From Tomocerus qinae (taxonomy: Eukaryota; Arthropoda; Collembola; Entomobryomorpha; Tomoceridae): a stretch of DNA of 64,000 bases. The notes under the pieces are model-generated. The model saw nothing but the letters and a program-made list of their open reading frames with translations. It searched no databases and was not told where the DNA came from. This document shows, piece by piece, positions 14,901-29,900 of the stretch (its first letter is position 1; every line of letters begins with the position of its first letter). The stretch lies in NCBI GenBank assembly GCA_020055645.1, contig CM034547.1:61291884-61355883 (forward strand), written 5' to 3'. Both the position numbers and the translations under genes were made by a program.

Positions 14901-17900
14901 TTAACTCTTGGATTTACTTTTCTTATTGTTAGTGGAGAATAGAACAAAGTATACACACGTAAGAAAAGATTGTACTTATGACGCGATTCGATATAGAAAT
15001 GTACACCACTGACTGACAAAAAGAACTTATTTACAACAATAGCGAGTCTTAAAAAGTTTTCTAGAGATTAAAGTAAGCGCATACCTACTCCTACTAATAG
15101 GCCATATAATAAAAATAGACTAATGCCAATGAAAAAGTAATCGCGCTGCACGCCACGTCACGTCATAGACTACGAGGTCGTGGCAGACAACTGCACACAA
15201 AGACGGAAAAGACATTATAAACTTTAACATGGGACAAGAGAGTACAAGTATGTTTGTTTGTGAACAACCGTGGAGGAATTTGCTCCTAGGTACGTAAAAT
15301 GCCAAACAGTTGGTGATTAATGGTTCATTTTAATTAAGATTGGGATTAGAGACGAGACGGACAGCTCTTCACAGTAAAGACTCTACTACAGCCATAAACT
15401 CCTTCAAAAGATTTTTCCCTACTTACACTGACAAATAAACTAACTGCTGGCAACAAAACTGTTTATATTATAGCTATTTATTTATATAGAGCATATTACA
15501 AACAAGGTATATTTATTTCTTTAGTACTGTACGTAGGTAGATATAAATGCATAATAGTTTTTGCTTTCTCTCTTATTTGTATGTCATTCTTTCTGTGGTA
15601 TGCTATTATCAGCTATGCAATCTATTTGCATTTCAATTCGCACGGCTAGATCTCATTCACTCTGAAGAAACTAGGAACTCTTGTGCTTATAGTGTATGTA
15701 CTATTACAATTATTGCGACAATGTTTTATTACTATCAAATGTAACAAGCGTATCATAGTATGTATAGACACTATTGTTAGGGGCAAGATTAAATAAATAT
15801 AGGTCTAGTACAGTGACAATATTATGAGTTGGGAAGCATTTTAATTTATATTTGATCTTGAGAAAGTAATTGAGATTAGAGCGGAGGATTGTGTAGTGTA
15901 GACTGAAAGAGAGACAAGGCCATTGTAATTCACTTTACTTAAGTCTGAGTCGAGTTTGAATAGGGAAATAGAGAAAGAAGGGGAATAAATAGAAAAGACA
16001 AGGAAAGGGATGCTAATAATGATGATGAGATAGAGAATGCTGATAAGGTTCACTTAACATAGTAAAGTGAAGTAAAATAAAGGAAAAGTAAAGTGTTTAA
16101 ACAAGAATGGAAAGGAGAGACTTGGTTGGCTTTCAAGAGGACGGGTTGAACGAATCCTCTTGTCAGAGAGGAAGTGCCTTCAAACAAAGTACACAAACTG
16201 GTCTGCTGTGTCACTCAAGTGGACCCTTCAACCTGACTTGACTCAATTTACCCAACTCCTCTAGATACACTCTGTACAGCTTTATATTATACCATATCAT
16301 ATTTATCTATTCTACCACCCAAGAGACCACTAGACCACTTTTCAGTGTCAATATACTCAATAAACCAAGTATTTCATAAATGCATCTTTTTCGTTAGCTC
16401 TTCGTGCTTACTTAGGTGACTTTATTTTAGTCAAGAACTTGAACTCCTTTAGCTCTACTACTTTGAAAATAGTCAGTTTACAACAGTCTGGTTGATAATG
16501 TCTGCTCTTCAAGTACAAATCATAAGAATCTACTCAAAAACTCCTATTAAATGATATAGATTGTAAAAAAGATGCACCTGTGTATAGGATCAAATTGTTT
16601 TTATTCTTATAACATCGCTAATCTTGTCACTGTAATAATACGGCTATTGTTAAACATATAAATTAGCTATATTATATAGAAAATGGTAGTGGTAAGGGGT
16701 TTATAGTTATATGGTGTACGAATAGGATTAGCGATAGTAAAATATTTTATTACATTTCCTACAATCCCTGCTGTTCCTGTTAGAGAACGTAAAAGTGAAA
16801 AGTAAAGGGAGGTCACGGCCGATTTATTATGTTGATGAGATTGTGTCATTTTTATGGGACTCAATTCCGTCGTGACGGAAAATGGAATATTTCACCTACA
16901 TTACTTTTCCACGGCTAAAATTAGTTCGTCAACTCATGAAAGTCATGATGCGTTTGCGTTTAATAAGTTCACTTCCCTTAAGGATAAAATAGAGGAGATT
17001 GAGCGACAAGGACTGCATATTACAATCAAGTAGGAGAATGTAATATAGAAATGTCAGTTGGTAGACTGTAGGTTATATCATAAGGTTAGGGATACCGGTG
17101 AGTGTGAAAAGCGAAGCAGGAATGAATCTTGGATGTGGCAAGTGAAATGTTGTGAAATATATTTCATATCTTGAAATGCTTGTAACTCAATCTCTGTTCT
17201 GGGTGATTGTGATTTGTGTGAATGAGAATTTCGATTTGGCTTATCTGTACTAGTACATTATGTACTTACATTCTACATACATACATAGATGCTATCTTAT
17301 CTGTTTCTCTCCCAGTTCCTCTTATTTCAGATGAACCTTTGTAATTTGCATGTCTGGGTATACCTATAGTGGGGAATTCAACCAACTGACGATTAGAGAA
17401 ACATGCAGTGAGTATCTATATCCTCCGCGTCGTGATGTCTCTCTCACGATTGCATTTTTATTTATACTAGGCTGATCTGTAACATGTATTGTGTATTAGG
17501 GTAAAACTATTTTGCTCAGTAAAGTGTAGAAGAATGAGACAGGGTCGACGGTCTTGATATTAATACTAGTAACTAACACATCATATGTAAATGCACTATA
17601 TCTGATGGTGATAAATAAAAGGGCCGAATGCAGTGGAATCGAGATGGCTTACAATCAATCCGACTCCCTTGTCTTGTGCTGTCATATTTCCATTTCCTCA
17701 TTAAAATATTTTGATTATGAACAAAAGGTTACTTGTCATGTCAGCTGTTGTCCTGGCTGTAATCTATGATACATAGCCTTTGAAAGAGAACGTCACGTCA
17801 AGTGAACCGAATGTCTATTGGAAACCATTCAGAAATGTGGGACTCTGTGTATGTAGAATGTACTTACTATGTGCAATGTATTACTACACAGGAGGGTTGC

Positions 17901-20900
17901 TGTATGTAGTAGCAGTTGACGACATAGTAATGTATGTAACATAACATTTTGTCTGTTTTCTATACGACACTCTGTATACTTTACTTTACTACTCTGTTTA
18001 TGTTTGCCGTAGTGGAAAAGTATGGAGGGCAAAGCAAATGAATGGCATGGGTTGGCTTGTCTGACACTATTTGAATGTAAGTTAGTGCTTTAAACTGAAA
18101 TTTTGTTGACTTGAATTTGGCTGCTATATGATACGGCGTCTTTTTACTATCAAACTCATTTCGGCATGTAGAAACGACATAATACGTGCTACTGTATTAA
18201 GAGTATCTTTAGATAGTAGTAGACTTCTTATGTGATATACCTATTTTGACGTAAGTGGATAAAGAAATGGTTCAAACGCAAGTTTAGTAAACTGGTGTAT
18301 CACGAAGAGAATTCATGAAGAATTCGTGACAAATGATTTTATTTTCTAGGTTCCTTCCTGTCATTTCTTTTTAATGAATGAGTTATTAGTGGAGCCTTGC
18401 GTATGTTGGATTGCATTGTGTCATAGAGAGTTAGTCACAAACTATTGTTAGGTATATATATGCAGTATTACGCAGTTTGGGTAGTTATGGTTAAAAGGAG
18501 TCAGTCTGAATGTGTATGAAGAGGCATTATGGAAAGCGTGCTGTGTTGCGCATTAATTTATGCAGAGAAGGAGAAAGCATTTTATTTTGGATGAAAAGAT
18601 TTGGGAAGTAAGTAGGCAGTTATATATTAAATTGATTCCAGATCGGTATGGGCAAGGCATGGTATGTTACCTTGAAAGGTACCTTATGTCATGCCAGGAA
18701 ATGAAAATTATTGCAATTTCTCCAGGAGAGTAGAGTAGCAATCTGGGCTACTCATCTTGTAGATTAAATTGATAGAAAATTTCTTATTCGTGCATTAAAT
18801 TACTTGCTTGGCCAGACTAATGCTACAGTAGCTATAGAGTCTTATATAGAAAATGGTTAGTTACGAGTTCCTTAGAGCACAAAAACTTTTCAGATCAGCA
18901 CACAAGACCAGGAGTACATAATACTTTTCGTTCACATTAACTATTAAATTTGAATAGCAATCTCTCAGTTATGCATTGCATTATTGCATCTTTTTCGTAT
19001 TCTGTTCCATTCTTCGTTACTTTTCCATTTCGTGAGTTAAGTTAGGTAAGATGACTGTCTGTATGTCTTTCTGTCACTGTAGTACTTTATTTTAGTCTCC
19101 GCGCGAGTTCAACTCTACTTCTTCTGCATTGTTAGTATATGGCTCTACTACATACTTATATTACAACTATAGTTTATCTGCAGTATTCAGTGCATTCGTT
19201 TTCGTGATTCTATTCAGAGCTTTTTTCCAGTTGCATGAGCTTGTGAATGAGGCAAAATCCGTTCTACAATAACGTTACTTCAATTCTTCCTATTCCCCTC
19301 ACTCATCTATCTCTTCCTCGATCCTACTACTATATCTGTGCAATGTTTCCTACACTCTCCTATAAGACATAATACAGAAATAGTGCACCTATGTAGGTAT
19401 TTAGGTTTTCATTCAAGTAGGACAGAACTGTGTATTGCATTGGTGTGTAATATATAGAAGACAGTTGTCGTATATAGACAGAAAGTTGCAAAGGTGGTAG
19501 TAGTAGATGTATTTTACTTAGTTCTATCTGTATTGATTTTTCCATTAGTGTGAAAAAAATAATAGGGATCTTTTTTTCTTGGTCTATTCTTTTCTTGTAA
19601 AAAGTTTTGCGTTAAATGGTTTAATGGCCAAAAAATTATTTCGCCTTGTTTTTTACTAACGACTAATGGAGTGGATCTTCCCATCAACCATTCCAATTGG
19701 GAGGAACTAAACTAACGAAGTTCACTCTCTGCAACAGCCAGTGTACAGATGTACGTCAGTATTATTATACTCAGTATAGACTACATTTAAGTAGCTGCAT
19801 GTGTACAGCAGCAGTTCAGTTAGCACATGTAAAAGTAGCATAACATGATTTCCGATGTGTATCTCTCTCTCTTCGAGACATGAATGAATGAAAGTGCAGA
19901 AGGAAGTTTAGTCAAGTCAAGTTGATGACGAACTTCTTTTCCTTTCTGCCTGCACGAATTACATGAACACGTTTATACACATAAAACAGTTTCGTTATGC
20001 ATTAATACATATAAGTAGTAGTCTGTGTACATAAAATAGACATGCTAACTTTTGTCTCAAGTTTAAAGTTTGAAATACGCCTCCCTTCTTTCGTATAGCC
20101 TGATTATACTATGCACTGAAATACATCATGTTTTGACTTGATTAGATTACTATTATCCAGTGTTTGACATACAAACACAGCCAACATAGATAGAATTACT
20201 TCTGCAAATATTTTTAGTCGTATTTAAATGCATATCCCTACATATAGTCAAAAGAATGTTAGACATGTGGATTCCCAAGTTGGAAGCTTTGCTTTCTAAG
20301 TGTTATGATGTCATGCTAATATAGTATTAATACTTATCTACTTGCACTTGTGCTCAACTAGACAGACATGACATAAGGGCTAAGGTTCAACGTGTCTACG
20401 TAAGCAGAGTTATCGTGGGCAGCGGAAACTATTTACAATTAGGTGCACAGAGCAGTTAGCGAGTATGTACATGCATGTAAAGATTATGTATGTAGACAAC
20501 GATAGGTGGAATGGAAGAGGCAAGAAAAATATAGGTCAAACGCTTCTTTGGTTTCGGTTGGCAGCAGGTGATGATGCTGCTGACGGGTTTGGTTGGCTGG
20601 CAACTAGAAAGCCGAAAGGAACGATTCTGTTCCTTTCCCTTCGTTAATTATAAAAGCATTTGTGGTCTTTTCCATGAACTAAGAATATTATGTATACTAG
20701 TTAAGGATTTTCCCGAGGTTTCCCTTCCCGTCTCGTGAATCTCGTGCTTTCGTGCGAAATGCTCGGATTTTGGGGTGAGTTGATGAGGGAGACGTGCTTC
20801 TCTCCGACTCTCGTTGTTAAGTTAGTTAAGTCGATTCGTTCAAAAAGTGAAGGCTCAGTTAGTTTTGTACTTTATGCCTTTCTGGTTTTTGGAACGTCGT

Positions 20901-23900
20901 ATCTCCCCGGTATATAAAGATTCTGATCATATCTCTATTGCTTTAGGTTAGGTAGCAACCGTATAACTCTATTAGGATAACTTTGACTGTCGTTCTCTAG
21001 TATCTATCCATACATTATGCATTATTCTTATCTTGTTCTTCTTCCTCGCACTACCCCACAAAATGCGGTCTCCCAACTTGCTCCACGAAATTTCGCCAAT
21101 ACAGACTTGAACATTATATTTTAATTTTCGAGTTTATTTTACAAATGAATTTGCCAACCGTGCACTTTGACTCTTAGGTAAATAGTGTGCAACCTAGGGT
21201 TTAACTTAAATTTGCTCATTTCTCTACCACATACTTTGTATTACAACTCAAGAATTATTTGTTACGTACACAATAAGTAGGTTCTTTTTTCCTTTGGTTG
21301 AATTCATTCAGCTAAAATTGGGTCAATTGTGATTTGGTGACTTGATGATTTTATTAAGTAAGATGCAATTGGAAGTGTAAAGTGGTGGGCAGAGGATTTG
21401 GAAGTGAATCGTAAGATTGGAATTTGTTAGGAGGAAAATCCTTGAGGAGAGGTAGGAGGATTGAGAAAAGTTAAAAAGAAAACGAATGCGTACATATGGA
21501 GAAATAGAGCGGAGCACAGAGTGGAGAAGAGGAGGACAGCGAAAGTTATCTCAATACGGCAATAGTACAAGTTTGGCCGTCTTTGACTCTGTGTCTGGAG
21601 TCTGTATAATAAATAGTGATGGGAAGTGGTAGGGATTAGGATAGGAGTAGAGACAGGATATTCTTTATCTGTATCTTTCTATCTATTCATTTCACATATT
21701 GCTATTCAATACACAGCGGAGTCGTGTGGTAAAACTTAGTTGAGACTTTTAGAGTCGTGAAAGCACATTTTGAGCATGAATGGCAAAGTAAGTAATGAAT
21801 AGTGTATCCGTAGGGTAGAATGTATCTATGGGGCTATAGCTGTTTAATGTTTATTATAAGAGCGACACGGGTATATAGGTTCTTAGATTTATTTTAGTAG
21901 CACTATGCTTCAAATATGGTTGGTAGTAATGATACACTATAGCTAAGTTGGTTCCTTAATAGTAGATGCATATTTAGGTTGATTATTGGACACTATGGAC
22001 AGCTTTTGTGTATACCTCTACTATTTAGTAATAATACCTAGAGCGAGCTCGTGCTGTTATATATAATGCTGAAACAGTTGAGTGCGTTGAGATTCAAAGT
22101 TTGAAGTTGTTCTTATGCAAAACTAGATTAGAGAGGTTTACTTTTTGCATCCATTAAGAAGACTATGGTTGGTGTGAGCTGAGCTGGGAGCTAGAGAGTC
22201 TTGTACAGCTGCATGGGCACTTACTAGGCCATTTGCGATAAAGTCGTAATTGCTCCGATGTTGATGAACTAATGAATCAGTCATGTAGAAAATCTTGTGA
22301 GCAAATGAGAGCACAAATGAGTCGAATTAAAAGTTCATTTTAATTGAGTGCATTGCACACTACACACTTTGAAGTGAACTTACAGGAAAGTAAGATTAGC
22401 TTTGTTGTGTTCTCATGTTCTCCCGTGTAATACAGACTTTGCTTTTATTTTTATAAACCCCTGCCATGCAACACTTTGTGAGCTACATTATACTTATCAA
22501 GCTGTGCGAACTTTAGACTCCTGATTGTATCTCGCTAATATTATGATGAAACGTTGTTTTTCATGACTTTGGTTTTGTGAAAGTGTAGCTATAGGCGGGT
22601 ATTCAAAGATTAGCAAAGGTCTTACCTGCTTATATCATTTTACCTAACTTCATTTATTTAATAGCTTGGAAAGTAACTTACTTATATCGGTTATCTATGG
22701 AAGGAAGTAGTCAAAATACTCTGTGAACTAGAAAAGAAAAGTGTTAATTTCGAAAATAGGACAAGAAAGTTAAGGAAGGATGCTTAGTATGTAAGAGTGT
22801 ACTGTTTTTAATAGCTAAGTCACTATTTATCCCATTGACAATGGAGACCATCCTATTTATTTTCGTATATATTCATTGTGTTGTGTGGCACTTGTATTTA
22901 TACGAATCGGAACTAGTGGGATAATGGTCTGGGAGTTGTCAATAGCATTGAGATAGTGATAGAACGAAATAATCAAGTTAAAGAGTTTTTTCCCCACATT
23001 CTATTCTACTTTATTCCAATGCATTACATTGAATACAAAAAGAAAGTCTGAAGAAAGTAGTGAAAGAAGAAAGAACTCATTTCGATAAAGATGACTATGT
23101 GCTGAACGGAGTTCATAATAGACTTTTTCAGCCCTTGTGGATGTGATGTGATGGGTTGGCTAAGAATCTTAAGATGAAACTTAACTCAGTCATCTCAACT
23201 CACTGAGTTTCGCTTTTCTTTACTTCACTTGACATTATTTTGGTTGGGTTATCTAAAAAAGGAGTATTTTCCCTTATAGTACATAAGTAGTATGTGTTAC
23301 AACGAAATAAAAACACCATTATATTATATATATCGTATGCCAGCGTTGTCTCTAGTTCTAGTAGAACCATTCAAAGTCGTTTCGACAGACTGAGAAAAGA
23401 AGTATGAAATAAAGAGACTTTTCTCAACTAATCGCTTGGAAAATAGCCCTGAAAAGAAATAAAGGTGTAATGTAATGTAACTTTGTATAATATTGTATTA
23501 CGAGAGAAAGTATATTGTTAGCTGAGAGTTTTTCAGTTTTAGACTGTCGTATTTGTAGGAGCGACAAAGATATTTTAAGTCGTTGTTAACAGTTAACTCG
23601 AGTACAGTATTGAATATTAGGATGTTAGAGTGAGCACTTTATTTTATCCCGTTTGAAAAGACAAGAATGTAAAAACTATTAAAGAGAGATTAGGTGAAAG
23701 TATAAAATCACACGGAGAAAGCGTCAGTTCAGATCAAATCAGATTGATAGGGAACAGGCTAAAGTAGGTTCGTTTCTTTTCTTCTCACTATTCTAAGTGA
23801 AACTTGTGTTACATTGTATTATATTGCAGTGGATGTGGAATGAAATATATTTGCGATGTGTCATTCGTTTCATTCTAGTTTCACTTGTATTACAAATGGT

Positions 23901-26900
23901 GACAAAAGGTAAAAGAAACACAATTCTGTGTTTAATGTTCGCTACTGTATTTCTGTTTTATTTCTGATGTTGTAAAGCCCTGTCTTCTTCACTTAGTCTC
24001 AACTAGGCAGAGAGAAAAGGGGAAATATATGTCACTATGTAAAATTGCATGGTGCTAGTATAGTTACTTTTATCCCACTTGTCTATCTGTATTATAGTGT
24101 AGGTTAGGTGGTTTGGTTTCTAAATAGATTCTGTATTTGTAGTGTTGTCGTATAGAAACATAACTGACAGATTTTGAGCTGAACGGGCTATAACATCACA
24201 TAAAAGATTGGGATATTCTTAGGGTGTACTTACAGGATTACTATGTATATATCTGCAGTAAAATAGTAAGTACACACTGTGTTATTCTTCGTTATTTCTT
24301 TGGGGATATCTTCTTACGACTTCTGGAATTGGGTGATAAAGTCAAGAAAGTAAATCCGAGATTAGAGATAATGCCAAGAAACGGAAAAGTCAAAAGAAAT
24401 TGAGTGACGCGTTTCTTTCACTCAGCGTTCAGACTCAGACTTCGTTTGTTGCTCCTGTTTTCTGTTTATGCATTCATAGATTGATACTGTGTTACTACAG
24501 ATAGCATTAAGTGGGTATTACTCAAAGGGAAGGAAATAGACAAACCGAGGCTTTGCATAACATAATTTCAGATATCCCATTCCCTATAGCATATACCTTT
24601 TATTATGACAAGGTACTTCTATTTTCATTGCAGACAAGGGAAATATAAATATGCTTACCTCCTACTTCATTCATTTACTTATTAAAGAAACTCTGCCTTT
24701 CCTGTCTTGTCTTATTGTTCACCCAATGAATAGAAAAGAGTTTTAGTGCACCAACGCCGAGGCTGACTACATCTATTCATCTCACACTTTATTTCTTATA
24801 ATACCCGAGATAAGTAAAACTAGCCATTTAATCAACACAATAGGGCCACCAGCAATTGGGGAGGTGAATAATCGTAATCATGATATTTCAAAACGAAATT
24901 AATCCAAATGGATAACATTTTCTACAATGATAGATATGGGGTGGGGAAAGGGAAAACTTTTTTTTATCGCGTGACATACAAAGAATAACAGTTACATGAC
25001 ATGTACCTACCTGTGCATTTTATACTTTTGCTTTTGTTATTTTCTTGGCCACCCTTTCCATTGGTGTCTTTATCTGCATTCATATGCATGTCTTACAATG
25101 TCTATTGAAGCAGGAATAGAAATTGGAAAATACCCATTAGTAATTTCACAATTTGAATCAGCAACGATATCATAAGAAAAATATTTTCACCGAATGTAAG
25201 ATTTTAGTCTCCTCTTGAGACCCACTATATAACATTGCTAATACAAGTACATTAAATTTATAGGAGAAATTGCGAACTAATGAACGGAGTTTTGACAATT
25301 TTGAAATAAGAAACAATATGTCCTTGAGCCTATTACGCAGTAAATGGCAATCCGTTTTATGTGAAGCCTCTATTTGTCATACAAACTGACGGGATGACAC
25401 AGTTATCGGTCAAATAATGCGAAATGCAATTAATGTGCTCATTATATTTGCACAGTCATAGTTTGCTAGTTTGCTTTCAAGTCGGAATTGATTCAATTAA
25501 GTTTCTTCATTAATGAGGAACGTGATTGTGAGTGAAGTTTAGGAGGATTAAATATGTTTTCAATTTACTTCACGAATACATTAGAGAATTGGTTGTAGTT
25601 GTAATGACAGAGCTAACAGAGCTCTGTTAAAAGTAATTTAATTCATTCTGTAATGTGGTTGTTAAGAATAATGTTTTGTATGTGGATTATGTTAGCTTAT
25701 GTAGATGTGAGAATGAGTTAGAAATGTGGAGCAGGATATTTTTTGCTAATTTCTTAAAAGGCAAGAAGCATCTGGCAGAACAATAGTGCAGTAGGCACTT
25801 AATAGTGGAAATGCACTATAGATATTATGTACAAAAGGAATAGTTGGCAGTTGTGAATGTAATTATTGTACTTTGTATTGTTATACAGCGCTACGTCGTA
25901 GGAAAAGCAGTAAAGTGTGAATGTTACCTTCGGAAGCATGGGGAGGGTGTATTTGTAAAAGAAAAGATTAGGTTTAAGATATAGGGAAAGGTAGATAAAG
26001 GTTTGAATGTGCTTTGTTTTACTTAAGAAGTGTGTAATATGTAGGAAGTATTATAATGTAGTGAATTTGTTAGATTGTACCTTTGTAACTTTCTTATACG
26101 GTGCATTGTCTAATGGGGGAATGAAACTAATAAGAAAGAAAGGTTCACATGTCTAGTGCTTTTTGGTATCAGATCCCATCAGTTACTCTGTTCTTACTTT
26201 TATTCGTTTTATGTTGAGCTTTAATTTCGTTGTGAAGTGCCGAGCAGTTGTGTGTTGTGTTTTGATGAGAAAATAGAGAAGGCATTATCGTTGACGCACA
26301 TATGGGCTGTATAATCCTTTTGGCACTTTCTCGTTAGTTACATAAAAGTAGATAGATAGATTCTTTCTATATATTTTATTATGTCCTTATAGGATGAGTG
26401 TGTATAACATAGGTGCACGCACACTTATAGACTCGTAGCACATGTACATAGAGTGAGTGCAATATGTGATAATGTGATTGGAAGTTTTCTCTTCTGTTGA
26501 AGCAGGAGTTAGTAGTCGGCAGAGAGAGTGGAAAAAGTAGTGCAATGAAGTAAAACCAAGATAGACGGAAGGGCAAGGGAAACGGGAGGCAGGGCAGGAC
26601 TCTCATAAAGATTCCTATCAAATAAACACACTTCTCTCTGGAATTCATAGTTAGGATGAGATGCGATGAGACGAGATGAAATAGTTTAGAGATGAGATTA
26701 TCATGGTTTGCTCTGATATGAAAGAGCGTATGCACACAAAAGATTACTACTTATTATATATGTTGAGTTGTGGCAGTGGAGAATAATGGTTCCTTCATAA
26801 TGTGGATTCCAACATACCGGAGTGAGAGTGTCATCTTGAGAACATGAACAGTGTGTGGTAGTAGTTTCTCTATTAGGTGTATCAAGTGTATATTTATGAT

Positions 26901-29900
26901 TGTCTCAGCATATTATTATTAGTTTAATTCAGTGCTACTAGCTAAAGCAGTATTTTAATAAATGAAATGTGGATGTTGACTTGGTTCGTATGTATGTTTA
27001 TGACTCTGTTTAGGAAGAAGGTATGCAGTTGTATGAATGGAATTATAGACATGTATATCTGACTCTTCTTGAGAGACAGATGATTCGAGTGGGCGAGCTA
27101 GTTAAATTTGAAAGAAGGCAAAGTCTTTATTTATGGATATTATTACATATTTGAGTGACGCATTAGAAAAATGACAAAGGTTGAGTCATGATGATGATGG
27201 GATGGTTCGGTTGAAAGGAGCTTTGTTAGCGACTCTCTTCTCACAGTCAGTCGTCCTAAGCCGAGAATTGTCAAAGATATGGTGTTGTTAGTCAAGATCG
27301 ATTATAGGGAGGCTATAGAAGAAATTATATATTGTCTTCTCTTCTGCTCTACCGTGCAATGCATTGTATGACTCTATGACAATGTATTGTCTCAAAGTAG
27401 AGCAGACTTTTCACAAGATAAGACAACAACTTTGCATTATCTCTCCTGAAATGCAAGGAGTACGATGCTATGCTGTTTTATGGCTGTGGTGTAATATTTC
27501 AAAAGATAAGAATAGGTAGGTGCGTGAAAGAATCTTAAATACGAACAATAAACGTTACTTGTAAATACCATAGACCATATTATATAGTACTTGCATACGG
27601 AAGATTTGCTTCTTTTCTCATGTATGCTTTCGTAATGCACTATAGAGGATATTAATTGTTTCAGTGAACTATTTATCTATACGAGTGGATATGAAAAAAG
27701 GGGAATAAATGAAATGAATGCGAATGTCTTAACTCAAGCCGAAAAAATTTGACAGTGTGTCCAAAATTTGTGAGCGGATGGCGGATGTGATGGGGATATA
27801 TGGACTATGTAGCTAATTGTAGGTTTAAAGGTAATGTCGTATTTTGGTGTGCAGTGTACTTATGTCTAAGGAGCGGAACCGTAGCACTAATCTCCTAATA
27901 GACTTATAGATAATAGAGTAGACGAGACGAAAAGAATAGAAAATATCCGTTTTCTACAGAATCACAATGTAAGATCATTTTGGTGTCAAGGTTGTACTGA
28001 TTTGGCACTCTGTCGGTATTTTTAAGTCGGTTTGCTTCACTTGAGTGTAATAGAATGACTTTGGTTTGCTTTGACTTTATTCCTACTCTACTGTGTTATC
28101 TACTCCCGTCGCGCTTTCCGGCTACATACTTACTACTTAATGTACTTACACACTATGTATCCACTATGTACCTTATGCGCCCCATAAACACTAAAGAATA
28201 AAAACAGAATGTCTCTGTTATTACAAACCTACCTTACATACTCACACACATGATTTCTACTTACATATACTATTCTTAACATTTCGCATTTCATACAATA
28301 CTACTCGTAATTAAATTATGGATACTATATAATCATATGCATCTACTTACTTTTATACAAATTATACTACAGTGCGAATCCTACTCATTACAATGTATAG
28401 AGATGATCTTGTAGAATGCAATCACATGTTACTCATGTGCATATACTTATGAATACTACAGACATGTAGTAACACTAATAAGAGTTGAGGATCAAATCGC
28501 GTAAAAGTAATAAGACATACGATAACAAATCTGTTGTAGAATTCAAGTACAGTGTGATTCTTGAAAATATCTTCATTTTATAGTCCGTAATACTAATATA
28601 ACGTTGTAAATGACATTATAATTCAAATCACACTAGAAAGCATACACGATACTTCAATACTTTTATAGTGCTGAGTATTTGTATATTAATCTTTTTATAA
28701 AGCTATCTGTCGAAATCATAATAAAATAGTGATTTTAGATTATTATCATGCATTATTTAAATGTCTTTACATTAGTTATAGTTTGTTACAATATTTTTAT
28801 GATATATAATAAATAGGTTTTTACATGTAAATTTGAGGTTGTGTTTATGTTAATGTGGATGTAGTATCATAGGTTTGATTATGATTATGAATGGAGGAGA
28901 GTGTTTAGTAGTACGTAGTGGTTGAAAAAGTCACCCTGTAAGAAAAGTAAGAATGGAGTGGAAAGGAAATGGTGTTGAGGAATGAGAGAGTATGGGACCG
29001 GGATGGCATGGCGGTGATTAAAGTGTTTTGTCATTGTCTTGTGGTTGGCTCACTTGAAGACGTTTTGTATAGGCATATGAGCTGACTTGTTGTTAGTGTT
29101 GGTTGGTAGTGTCTGTAGTAAGTCGTAGGGTGCCTAATGGTTTTATATCGTGGGCTTCCTTCGACCAAGTCCTTACTTTATTTTCCTTTGCTCTAATGTA
29201 ATGTAAAATGCAATGTAACTCACACTAAAGCAATCAAATCCGTAGCAAGTGGAAAACAGAAGGCTACAGCCGTAGTTGCTCTGCCAAATGTTTGCCAAAT
29301 TTTTTTCAGAAAAGAATTTTTCGTCTGTGCTGCTCTGCAGCAGAACACAAGAGCACCTTGTAATGTTGGGTTTCCTACAATACATTTCAAGTGCTGTACT
29401 TGCTGTGTCAGTGTAATCTACTCAACTTCTCAGTGCGTGTAGGTTGTTGTGCTTGGTTTTGAAAAGTAGAGATATTATGCATATAGAAAGACTGTAATCA
29501 CTTTATAAGTAGTGATGTGATGGCAGAATGCTATGCATCTGCACGAAAGCATGTAAACGCAAAGTAAATTCAGTTTACCTAAAATGAAATTACTACTTCA
29601 ACTAAATATATATATTTATGTATTTGCCACGTAAATATGTATGTATTTTTAATGCATTACAGATTAGACGGCAAAATAAAAGATTTTAGACAAGGAAAGA
29701 CTATAGACGTTAATAAGAGTATTTAGCTAAGAGAATTATCTAGTAGGTAAATTAGAGTTAAGGCCGGATGGCTGTTTAAGAGTTCTTTACTGATGATAAA
29801 ATTTATTTGGTTGGCTTGGGTGATGGCGACAGAGTGCTGTTTCTATTCTTTGATTTTAAAACAAGAACAATGCTCTTTTTGTTGTCGGAGTGCACGAACT

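Noticed and set aside
18260-18290. GGTTCAAACGC resembling a tRNA T-loop
   Set aside because: No matching stem and no upstream A-box; not a tRNA.
25614-25629. Perfect 16-base palindrome TAACAGAGCTCTGTTA
   Set aside because: About one such palindrome is expected by chance in 64 kb; nothing around it supports a function.
26379-26735. 118-codon frame on the minus strand
   Set aside because: Antisense to a purine-rich stretch; the composition alone explains the lack of stops. No family resemblance.
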